A DNA stretch of 35,160 nt from JAATGA01 sp047605605 (lineage in GTDB: Bacteria > Pseudomonadota > Alphaproteobacteria > Rhodobacterales > Rhodobacteraceae), in NCBI GenBank assembly GCA_047605605.1, contig JASGFG010000036.1:1-35160 (forward strand), in the 5' to 3' direction. The notes under the pieces were generated by a model. It was not told where the DNA came from, made no database searches, and saw nothing but the letters and a program-made list of their open reading frames with translations. Positions 8,190 through 14,887 of the stretch are shown here, one piece after another. Numbering within the stretch: position 1 is the first letter of the stretch; each line of letters begins with the position of its first letter. Position numbers and translations under genes: made by a program.

Positions 8190-8486
8190 TCAGACCTTGC
8201 CGCCGTTGTCGATCAGTGCCTTCAGGCGGTCGGTGTCGTATTCCATCTCCAGCCGGGCGGCCTCGGCTGCGGCGACGGCCTCGGGGTCGCCCTCGACCTC
8301 ATAGGCCTCGCCCTTGCGCCACTCGGCCAGATAGCTGTCGGTGTCGCGCGCGCCGGATTTCATCGCGGCCCGGTCGATGGATTGCTCGAACCGTTCCGAA
8401 AGCTGCACCTTGGACCCGCGGCGACCCTTGCCGACGATGACCTGGGCGGGAATGTCGCGCCAGTAGACGATGGTCACTTCCGGCAT
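8190..8486 (-). CDS. PF13769 'virulence factor' family protein
   Basis: 98 residues: VTIVYWRDIPAQVIVGKGRR, LSERFEQSIDRAAMKSG, YLAEWRKGEAYEV and a helical acidic C-terminus. It resembles the small 'Virulence_fact' family (PF13769), which in alphaproteobacteria sits next to MetF-like and corrinoid methyl-transfer genes. Despite the family name there is no sign of a virulence role; a part in one-carbon transfer is suggested by context only. The ATG at 8486 follows GGAAGGA. It is the first gene of the operon, so the promoter should lie in 8487-8640. Confidence 0.75.
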   Translation of the reverse strand: MPEVTIVYWRDIPAQVIVGKGRRGSKVQLSERFEQSIDRAAMKSGARDTDSYLAEWRKGEAYEVEGDPEAVAAAEAARLEMEYDTDRLKALIDNGGKV

Positions 8487-8578
8487 GATCCGCGATTCCT
8501 TCCCCCTGTCCTCGCTCCCTGAATATCGCCATTCCGCGACAGGCATGGTCGGTTTTCGACATGGCGCGCGCGGTTGGC

Positions 8579-8608
8579 GACTTGGGGCTGACAAGGACGC
8601 CACAAGTC
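8579..8608. promoter_or_regulatory. Inverted repeat upstream of the one-carbon operon
   Basis: GACTTG (8579-8584) and CAAGTC (8603-8608) form an inverted repeat with an 18-base spacer, about 95 bases upstream of the PF13769 start. It could be an operator or part of a leader RNA. I do not recognise a known riboswitch. Confidence 0.25.
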
Positions 8609-8644
8609 CCGCTTCGTGTCCATTCGGCACGACAAGCTAAGGCT

Positions 8645-8875
8645 TCACGGCCTTCGTCTTCGGCAAAGAACGCAGCAACAGCGGACCCGGTCTTTCATGC
8701 CGTGCACTTGCGGCAGCAGCAGACGCATCCTCTGCCGAGGGACCGGCAGACCGGGCGGGGTCCGGCTCTTCGCAACAGTGGGATCAGGCTCTTGTGTCGG
8801 CTCGCCCATTCCGCCTGCGACGGCGGCCGAGCCGAAGCCGGTCAGGAAAGTGGCCAAGCCAAATGCCCGGATCAT
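8645..8875 (-). pseudogene. Possible small exported protein, perhaps frameshifted
   Basis: A 76-codon frame starts MIRAFGLATFLTGFGSAA and looks like a signal peptide ending VAGG. It is followed by MGEPTQEPDPTVA, the GG-x-x-EP-x-x-EP style seen in small exported Rhodobacteraceae proteins. After about residue 36 the frame turns into an unlikely Arg/Cys-rich tail. In the neighbouring frame the sequence continues as EEPDPARSAGPSAEDASAAA and stays open to a TAG. One missing base near GTTGCGAAGAG would join the two parts. The ribosome site is weak. It may be a decayed gene, a sequencing error or chance. The rest of 8487-9016 holds no other supported gene. Confidence 0.3.
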
Positions 8876-8960
8876 CAACCCCACCAGATCATCCAAACAG
8901 CAGGAATGCTGGCATGGCGCCGAAACCGGGTCAACCGGCGGCGTGGCAGGAGACGGACGC

Positions 8961-8989
8961 TTGTCATGTCGCACATTCGTCATTACCTT
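8961..8989 (+). promoter_or_regulatory. Weak candidate promoter for ppx-rlmE
   Basis: TTGTCA (8961-8966) and TACCTT (8984-8989) are 17 bases apart, upstream of the ppx start at 9017. The -35 element is good and the -10 poor. Confidence 0.25.
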
Positions 8990-9016
8990 GGCCTCAACCA
9001 CATATGGAGGGCGGTT

Positions 9017-10156
9017 ATGACGCCCGAGCGTCCCCGTGGGGCGGACGCGATCCCGAAGGCGGAGGCGGCGCAGGACATTGCGCCCCGCCCGGTCGAACCG
9101 TCGGCCCCCAACGGCCCGGCCCAGCCGTCGCTTTATGCGGCGCTGGATCTGGGAACCAATTCGTGCCGGATGCTGATTGCCCAGCCAAGGGGCAGTCAGT
9201 TTCAGGTCATCGACAGCTTTTCCAAGACGGTGCAGCTTGGCACCGGGCTTGAGGCCTCGGGGCGCCTGTCGCGCGCCTCGATGGGCCGCACGGTGCAGGC
9301 TCTGCGCATCTGCCAGAAAAAGATCGAGAAACACGGCGTCCTGCGGATGCGCCTTGTCGCGACCGAAGCCTGCCGTCGCGCGCGCAACGCCCGCGATTTC
9401 ATCCGGCAGGTGCGGCGGGAAACCGGCCTCGCGCTGGAAATCATCCCCCCCGAGGAAGAGGCGCGGCTGGCCGTCATCTCCTGCGCGCCGCTGGTCTCGC
9501 GCCGGACGGAGCAGTTGCTGGTGGTCGACATCGGCGGCGGATCGACGGAACTGGTGTGGATCGACCTGTCCGATGTGGTGCCCGAGGATCGCGGCCGCGC
9601 CATCATGCGGCTGCGCACGGGTTTCCACGAAAAGGGCAAGGGCGAGGCGCGGGTGGTCGACTGGATCTCGGTTCCCCTGGGCGTCGCCACGCTGAAGGAC
9701 CAGTTCCAGGATGTGGAGGACGACGCCGCGCGTTTCGCGCTGATGAGCTGGTTCTTCGAGGAAAACCTGTCCTCGTTCAGCCCCTACAGCGCCCAGCAGC
9801 GGCGCGAGGGGTTCCAGATCATCGGCACCAGCGGCACGGTCACGACCGTCGCCGCCTCGTTCCTGAACCTGCGCCGCTATGACCGGGCCAAGGTCGACGG
9901 GTTGCAGATGACCTCGGACCAGATCGACAGCGTGATCCGCGAATACCTGAGCCTGGGGCCGGAAGGGCGGCGCACCGATCCGCGCATCGGGCGCGACCGG
10001 CATACGCTGATCATGTCGGGCGCGGCGATCCTTCAGGCGCTGATGCGGATCTGGCCGACCGACCGGCTGTCCGTCGCCGACCGCGGCCTGCGCGAGGGGC
10101 TGCTTTATGCACAGATGAGCGCCGACGGCGTTCTGGAAGAAGGGCCTTGGGCATGA
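9017..10156 (+). CDS. ppx: Ppx/GppA-family exopolyphosphatase
   Basis: 379 residues with the ASKHA-fold signatures of Ppx/GppA phosphatases: YAALDLGTNSCRMLIAQ (phosphate 1), LLVVDIGGGSTELVWI (phosphate 2) and IIGTSGTVTTVAAS. The family hydrolyses polyphosphate or pppGpp, and the sequence alone does not decide which. GGAGGGCGGTT precedes the ATG at 9017; the open frame runs further upstream but without a ribosome site or family similarity. The stop overlaps the rlmE start (ATGA), a pairing of polyphosphate hydrolase with RNA methyltransferase that I know from related alphaproteobacteria. Confidence 0.9.
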   Translation: MTPERPRGADAIPKAEAAQDIAPRPVEPSAPNGPAQPSLYAALDLGTNSCRMLIAQPRGSQFQVIDSFSKTVQLGTGLEASGRLSRASMGRTVQALRICQKKIEKHGVLRMRLVATEACRRARNARDFIRQVRRETGLALEIIPPEEEARLAVISCAPLVSRRTEQLLVVDIGGGSTELVWIDLSDVVPEDRGRAIMRLRTGFHEKGKGEARVVDWISVPLGVATLKDQFQDVEDDAARFALMSWFFEENLSSFSPYSAQQRREGFQIIGTSGTVTTVAASFLNLRRYDRAKVDGLQMTSDQIDSVIREYLSLGPEGRRTDPRIGRDRHTLIMSGAAILQALMRIWPTDRLSVADRGLREGLLYAQMSADGVLEEGPWA

Positions 10157-10887
10157 ACGAAAAGAACACCTCGGGCCGCGGCCAGCGGGAATTGCGGGTG
10201 CGGGTGAAAACCGCCAAGGGGCGCAAGCTGTCCTCGACCCTGTGGCTGGAGCGGCAGTTGAACGATCCCTATGTCCAGCGCGCCAAAAAGGAGGGGTATC
10301 GCGGCCGCGCGGCCTTCAAGATCCTGGAGCTGGATGACCGCTATGGCTTTCTGAAACCCGGCGCGCGGGTGGTGGACCTCGGCTGCGCGCCGGGCGGCTG
10401 GTGCCAGGTGGCGGTCGCGCGGGTGAACGCGCTGGGCGAGAACCCGAAAAAGCCGGCGGGCACGGTGCTGGGGGTGGACCTGCAAGAGGTGGAGCCCATT
10501 CCGGGCGCCGAGATCCACCAGCTCGACTTTCTCGCCGACGATGCGGATGAAAAGGTCAAGGGCTGGCTGGGCGGGCGCGCCGATGTGGTGATGTCGGACA
10601 TGGCCGCCGCCGCATCGGGGCACAAGGGCACGGACCACCTGCGCATCATCGCGCTGGTCGAGGCGGCACTGGCCTTCGCCTTCGACGTGCTGGAGGATGG
10701 CGGAACCTTCGTCGCCAAAGTCTTGGCGGGCGGCGCCGAGAACGAGATGCAGGTGACGCTGAAGAAGAACTTCCGCAAGGTGGCCAATGTGAAGCCCCCC
10801 GCCAGCCGCGCCGACAGTTCCGAGAAATTCGTCGTGGCCCAGGGGTTTCGAGGGCGTCAGGCAGAGGCGGCCGAGGAAGAGGAATAG
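10153..10887 (+). CDS. rlmE: 23S rRNA (uridine2552-2'-O)-methyltransferase RlmE
   Basis: 244 residues of the RrmJ/FtsJ family. SAM motif VVDLGCAPGGWCQVA, the catalytic-tetrad Asp in DVVMSDMAAAASGHKGTDH, the catalytic Lys in FVAKVLAGG, and PPASRADSSEKFVVAQGFRG near the end. It methylates U2552 in the A loop of 23S rRNA. The ATG overlaps the ppx stop by ATGA, so a TTG six bases earlier is less likely. The Lys/Arg-rich N-terminal extension (about 30 residues) is usual in alphaproteobacterial members. An acidic tail ends the protein. A long inverted repeat begins at the stop codon. Confidence 0.93.
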   Translation: MNEKNTSGRGQRELRVRVKTAKGRKLSSTLWLERQLNDPYVQRAKKEGYRGRAAFKILELDDRYGFLKPGARVVDLGCAPGGWCQVAVARVNALGENPKKPAGTVLGVDLQEVEPIPGAEIHQLDFLADDADEKVKGWLGGRADVVMSDMAAAASGHKGTDHLRIIALVEAALAFAFDVLEDGGTFVAKVLAGGAENEMQVTLKKNFRKVANVKPPASRADSSEKFVVAQGFRGRQAEAAEEEE

Positions 10888-11030
10888 GGGGCGCTGCCCC
10901 CTCGCGCCTAGCGGCGCTCACCCCCGGGATATTTGAACGAAGAGGATGAAGGCAGACCCCCTGCCCCCATCCTCTTTGCCCAAATATCCCGGGGGAGTCG
11001 CCCGGAACGGGCGGCGGGGGCAGCGCCCCC
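10887..11030. repeat. Long inverted intergenic repeat between convergent genes
   Basis: The outer arms are a perfect 15-bp match: GGGGGCGCTGCCCCC (10887-10901) against its complement at 11016-11030. The inner arms are CCCCCGGGATATTTGAACGA..AGAGGATG (from 10921) and its near-complement CATCCTCTTTGCCCAAATAT..CCCGGGGG (10968-10995). The loop lies near 10952-10967. It fills the space between rlmE (+) and the P450 gene (-) and could stop transcription from both sides. One arm recurs at 16968-17002, so it belongs to a repeat family. Confidence 0.8.
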
Positions 11031-11037
11031 CTCTGTT

Positions 11038-12210
11038 TCAGACCGCGACCATCAGCCGGCGCAGTCCGTGGAAATGGTAGACATCGGCATAATCCGGCGC
11101 CTCGGCCAGATGCAGCCCCGGCAAGCGGTCGAACAGGATCGGCAGCGCGATCTGGAGTTCCAGCCGCGCCAGCGGCGCGCCGACGCAGAAATGCACCCCC
11201 GCGCCGAAACTGGCGTTCGGCTTCACGGGTCGGGCGGGCAGGAAGACCTGTGGCCGGTCCCAGACGCCCGGATCGCGGTTCGCCGCCGCCAGCAGCAGCG
11301 CCACCCGGTCGCCGCGGTGGAAGGTATGGCCCATGACCTCGACCGTTTCATAGGCCCAGCGGGTGAACATGTGCAGCGGCGGATCGAAGCGCAGGATTTC
11401 CTCGACCGTGGCCTCGGCCGTGTCGGGGGCGATGCGGTGGCCGGTTTCCAGCAGGGTCTTCACGCCGTTGCCGATGGAATGCACCGTTGCCTCGTGCCCG
11501 GCGTTCAGCAGCAGGATGCAGGTAGAGATCAGCTCGTCCGTGGTCAGGCGCTCGCCCTCGCTCTCGGCGGCGACAAGGTGGGTGATCAGGTCATCGGCGG
11601 GCCGGGCGCGGCGGTCCTGGATATAGCCGCGCAGGAAGGCCACGAAAGCCTCGGTCGCGGCCACCGCGGCCTCTTCGGTGGCGCGGCTGCGGCCGGCCTG
11701 ATACATGCCGACCATCGCATTCGACCAGCGCAGCAGGTCCGGCCCCATCTCTTCGGGCACGCCCAGAAGGCGGGCGATCACCGTCACCGGCAAGGGCTGG
11801 CCGAACATGTCCAGCAGGTCGAACCGGCCCGCGGGCAGCCGGTCGATCAGCGCATGGGCCAAGGCCTCGATCTCGGGGGCGAGGGCCGCGATCCGGCGCG
11901 AGGTGAAGGCGCGCAGCACCAGACCGCGCAGCCGGGTATGGCGGGGCGGCTCCAGCTCCAGCATGGAATGCGCCTCGACCGCGTAAAACGGGCGCAGGTG
12001 CGGGGCGACGGGGCGGGCCAGTTCCGGCGGCTCTTCCCGGCCGAAACGGCGGTCGCGGAAGATGGCGTTCACCGCCGCCGCATTGCCGGTGCAGGTCAGG
12101 CCATAGTCCCGCCAGCGAAAGAACGGGCCGCCCGCACGGGCGCGTTCGTAGAACGGATAGGGGTTCTGGACAAAGGCGGGGTCGGTCGGGCTTTGGTCAA
12201 GTTCCAGCAC
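11038..12210 (-). CDS. Cytochrome P450
   Basis: 390 residues, the usual length of soluble bacterial class I P450s. Helix C has PPRHTRLRGLV. The I-helix oxygen-activation motif is LLNAGHEATVHSIGNG, the K-helix ExxR is EEILR, and the haem loop FGAGVHFCVGAPLARLE carries the thiolate ligand Cys342. The protein is cytoplasmic and needs a ferredoxin and reductase, which are not in the window. The substrate is unknown. Its start overlaps the end of the upstream EamA transporter by 14 bases, so the two are probably co-translated. One end abuts the inverted repeat. Confidence 0.93.
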   Translation of the reverse strand: MLELDQSPTDPAFVQNPYPFYERARAGGPFFRWRDYGLTCTGNAAAVNAIFRDRRFGREEPPELARPVAPHLRPFYAVEAHSMLELEPPRHTRLRGLVLRAFTSRRIAALAPEIEALAHALIDRLPAGRFDLLDMFGQPLPVTVIARLLGVPEEMGPDLLRWSNAMVGMYQAGRSRATEEAAVAATEAFVAFLRGYIQDRRARPADDLITHLVAAESEGERLTTDELISTCILLLNAGHEATVHSIGNGVKTLLETGHRIAPDTAEATVEEILRFDPPLHMFTRWAYETVEVMGHTFHRGDRVALLLAAANRDPGVWDRPQVFLPARPVKPNASFGAGVHFCVGAPLARLELQIALPILFDRLPGLHLAEAPDYADVYHFHGLRRLMVAV

Positions 12211-13120
12211 GGCGCGACCCTATCGGGATCATTCCCTGCGCCACCAGCACCCCCAGCCCGACGATCAGCGCCCCGGCCGCCTGCACCCAGTTCCACGGGC
12301 TGCCCAGAAGCCAGGCGAAGAACATGACGTAGAAGGACGCCGCATTGATGTGCAGCGACGAGACGCCCAGCCCCAGCTTGTCGATCGAGGCGATCCACAG
12401 GATCTGGCACAGCGACATCCCGCAGATCGAGAACATCGCCAGAGCCGCCGCCTGCTGCCAGCCGAACACGCCCCATTCGCCGCTGCCGACCGTCGCCGTC
12501 TGCAAACCCAGCGTCAGCGTGGCGGCGATCCCCGCGCCGCAAAGCGTCAGCGCCGACCGGCCAAGCGGGGTCATCGCCGGAAAGGCGGTGACGGAAAGCC
12601 GCGATCCCGCCGCATAGGTCAGGTTGGACAGAAGCGCGGCCAGCGCCCCGAAGCCAAGGCCGAATTCGTCCAGCTTTGCCGCATAGGCCAGAAGACCCCC
12701 GGCCAGCGAAAGCCCGATCCCCAGCACCAGAACGGTGGTGATGCGGCGGCCGTCCAGAACCACCTCGATCCCCATTCCGATGACAGGCAACAGGGCGGCG
12801 ATCACCGCGACCGTAACCGCATCGGTGCGGGCCTGCGCCAGCACCAGGAACAGGGCGCCCAGCGAAAACAGCGCGCCGACGCCGATCCCCTTGATCCAGT
12901 TCGCGCCGCGCAGGGCGCCGCGCCCCTCGGCCAGCCACCAGACCGGCAGCAGCGACAGACCGGCCAGTCCCATCCGCATCGCGGTCAGCGCCACGGGCGG
13001 GACATTGCCGATCAAGAAATCGGCGGCGGGCAGCGCGGCCGCCCAGACCACCATCGACGCCATGCACATCAGATTGGCGTTCAGCGTGCTACGCGAAGCG
13101 GGAACAGGGATCGAAGTCAT
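12197..13120 (-). CDS. EamA/DMT-family membrane transporter
   Basis: 307 residues with about ten hydrophobic helices in two EamA-like halves, for example ALTAMRMGLAGLSLLPVWWL, AVTVAVIAALLPVIGMGIE and VQAAGALIVGLGVLVAQGM. The family exports or exchanges small metabolites across the inner membrane; the substrate cannot be read. The ATG at 13120 is chosen because the transmembrane domain follows directly and a TTG at 13183 would add a charged segment. The ribosome site is poor. It overlaps the P450 start by 14 bases and is thus a candidate exporter or importer for the P450 product or substrate (inference). Confidence 0.85.
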   Translation of the reverse strand: MTSIPVPASRSTLNANLMCMASMVVWAAALPAADFLIGNVPPVALTAMRMGLAGLSLLPVWWLAEGRGALRGANWIKGIGVGALFSLGALFLVLAQARTDAVTVAVIAALLPVIGMGIEVVLDGRRITTVLVLGIGLSLAGGLLAYAAKLDEFGLGFGALAALLSNLTYAAGSRLSVTAFPAMTPLGRSALTLCGAGIAATLTLGLQTATVGSGEWGVFGWQQAAALAMFSICGMSLCQILWIASIDKLGLGVSSLHINAASFYVMFFAWLLGSPWNWVQAAGALIVGLGVLVAQGMIPIGSRRAGT

Positions 13121-13196
13121 GCCGCGACACTGGCCCGCGGGGTCGCGGGCGGCTGTTCCATCCGCGACTTGCCGTGTCGCCAACAGCCGGCGACGG

Positions 13197-13946
13197 TCAA
13201 CTGGCGGCGGCGGACAGCGCCGCGACGATGGCGCCGAAATCCTCGGCCTTCAGGCTGGCGCCGCCGACCAGCGCGCCGTCGACATCGGCCACGCCAAAGA
13301 TCTCGGCCGCGTTTGACGGCTTGACCGAGCCGCCGTAAAGCAGCCGCACACCCGCCGCGGGGCTGCCGATCCGCGCGGTCAGGCGTTCGCGGATGAAACG
13401 GTGGACCTCGGCGATTTCCTCCAGCGTCGGGGTGCGGCCGGTGCCGATGGCCCAGACGGGTTCATAGGCGACGACCAGGTTTTCCGCGGTCGAGGTTTCG
13501 GGGACCGAGCCGTGGATCTGCCGCCCGATCACGTCCAGCGTTTCGCCCGCATCGCGCTGTGCCTCGGTCTCGCCCACGCAGACGATGGCGGTCAGCCCCG
13601 CCTCTTGCGCCGCCGCCGCCTTGGCGTCGACGACCGCATCGGTTTCGCCATGGTCGGCCCGGCGTTCGGAATGGCCGACGATCACATGGGTCGCGCCGGC
13701 ATCCGCCAGCATCTGGGCCGACAGGTCGCCCGTATGCGCGCCCGAAGGTTTCGCATGGCAATCCTGCCCCCCGACCTTCAGCGCGGTTCCGCGGGCCGTC
13801 TCTGCCATCCGGGCGATCAGCGTCGCGGGCGGGCAAAGCAGAACCTCGCAGGCCGGCGCCGGATGCGCCCGCATCAGCGACGCCACCTCGGCCAGAGATG
13901 CGCCGATCCCGTTCATCTTCCAGTTTCCGGCGGCGAGTTTCTTCAT
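13197..13946 (-). CDS. tpiA: Triosephosphate isomerase
   Basis: 249 residues, normal length. All signature elements are present: AAGNWKMNG (catalytic Lys), VIVGHSERR (catalytic His), AYEPVWAIGTGRTPT (catalytic Glu and the mobile loop) and LLYGGSVKPSN (phosphate binding). It interconverts glyceraldehyde 3-phosphate and dihydroxyacetone phosphate in glycolysis, gluconeogenesis and the Calvin cycle. The ATG at 13946 follows AAGGGAG; an upstream start would add ten unconserved residues. The next gene on this strand starts 76 bases downstream. Confidence 0.97.
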   Translation of the reverse strand: MKKLAAGNWKMNGIGASLAEVASLMRAHPAPACEVLLCPPATLIARMAETARGTALKVGGQDCHAKPSGAHTGDLSAQMLADAGATHVIVGHSERRADHGETDAVVDAKAAAAQEAGLTAIVCVGETEAQRDAGETLDVIGRQIHGSVPETSTAENLVVAYEPVWAIGTGRTPTLEEIAEVHRFIRERLTARIGSPAAGVRLLYGGSVKPSNAAEIFGVADVDGALVGGASLKAEDFGAIVAALSAAAS

Positions 13947-14070
13947 CGGCCCCACTCCCTTGCTCGACAGCAGCAAGGGTTACGCGAACGCGCGGCGGAA
14001 GGAAACCGTAGGATGAAACCAACTTGCGCGCAGGCCGTCGCCGGGCCTTTTCCGGCCGGCCCGAGGGCTG

Positions 14071-14763
14071 TCAGTGGCCGTTCGGGTCGCCGCGCCCGCT
14101 GCCCGCGTCTTCCGCCATCAGCGCCTGCAACTCGCTCATATGTTGCAACTGTTGCAGCATCAGGTGATCCAGCTTTTCATGCAGCAGGCGGATCTCGATT
14201 TCCGCCTTGAGGTTGACCAGATAGTCGTTCTGCGCCCGGTCGCGGTCCTTTTCCTCCTGCCGACGCTGGCTCATCATGATCAGCGGCGCCTGAAGCGCCG
14301 CGATGCAGGACAGCACCAGGTTCAGCAGGATGAAGGGGAACGGATCGAAGGCGCGCGAGGCCAGCACCGCATTGACCGCGACCCAGACCAGCAGCACCCC
14401 GGTGAACCCCAGGATGAAGGCCCAACTGCCGCCGAACCCCGCCACCCGGTCGGCCACCCGTGCGCCAAGGCTGTCGCGCTCGGTCCCGTCGGGGGCCAGC
14501 GAGGCGACAAGGCTCTGGTTCCGGGCAATCGCCTCGGCCACCTTGGAATCGAGCGCGGTGATCTCTTCGCGGTCTTCGGCCAGCAGGCGGTCGATATGGG
14601 CGCGGCGCGCCTCGGCCAGATGGCTGCGGCAGACGACGCTCCCTGCCCGCCAGCCGGGATGCAGCCGGTCCATCTGCGCCGCCAGTTCCGGCCCCACGGC
14701 ACGCACCGGGACCCTGGGCCCGGTTTCCGTACCGCCACATACCGCGCAGACCTTTGCCGCCAT
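14071..14763 (-). CDS. DUF1003 membrane protein
   Basis: 230 residues. A short Cys-containing N-terminus (CAVCGG, VVCRSHLAEARRAH) is followed by the DUF1003 core: DSLGARVADRVAGFGGSWAF, two membrane helices (ILGFTGVLLVWVAVNAVL and FILLNLVLSCIAALQAP), then LIMMSQRRQEEKDRDRAQND and a helical tail (LHEKLDHLMLQQLQHM). The family is widespread and its function is unknown. The start at 14763 has GGAAAGGGGG upstream. It is transcribed divergently from the RACo-like gene, with 124 bases between that must hold both promoters. Confidence 0.85.
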   Translation of the reverse strand: MAAKVCAVCGGTETGPRVPVRAVGPELAAQMDRLHPGWRAGSVVCRSHLAEARRAHIDRLLAEDREEITALDSKVAEAIARNQSLVASLAPDGTERDSLGARVADRVAGFGGSWAFILGFTGVLLVWVAVNAVLASRAFDPFPFILLNLVLSCIAALQAPLIMMSQRRQEEKDRDRAQNDYLVNLKAEIEIRLLHEKLDHLMLQQLQHMSELQALMAEDAGSGRGDPNGH

Positions 14764-14887
14764 CGCCCTGCCCCCTTTCCATTCCGTCCCCTGCATACAG
14801 GCGGCGAAAGCGGCAGGAAAGCGCCGCTTCCGGGCATTGCGCCCTGCGCGCACCCGCGTAAACAGGGATCAGCAACGGGAGGCTTTC

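Noticed and set aside
8579..8640. Possible cobalamin or SAM riboswitch upstream of the one-carbon operon
   Set aside because: Inverted repeats exist, but no conserved riboswitch core could be recognised.
8561..9016. In-frame extension upstream of ppx
   Set aside because: No family similarity, and a clear GGAGGG ribosome site marks the ATG at 9017.
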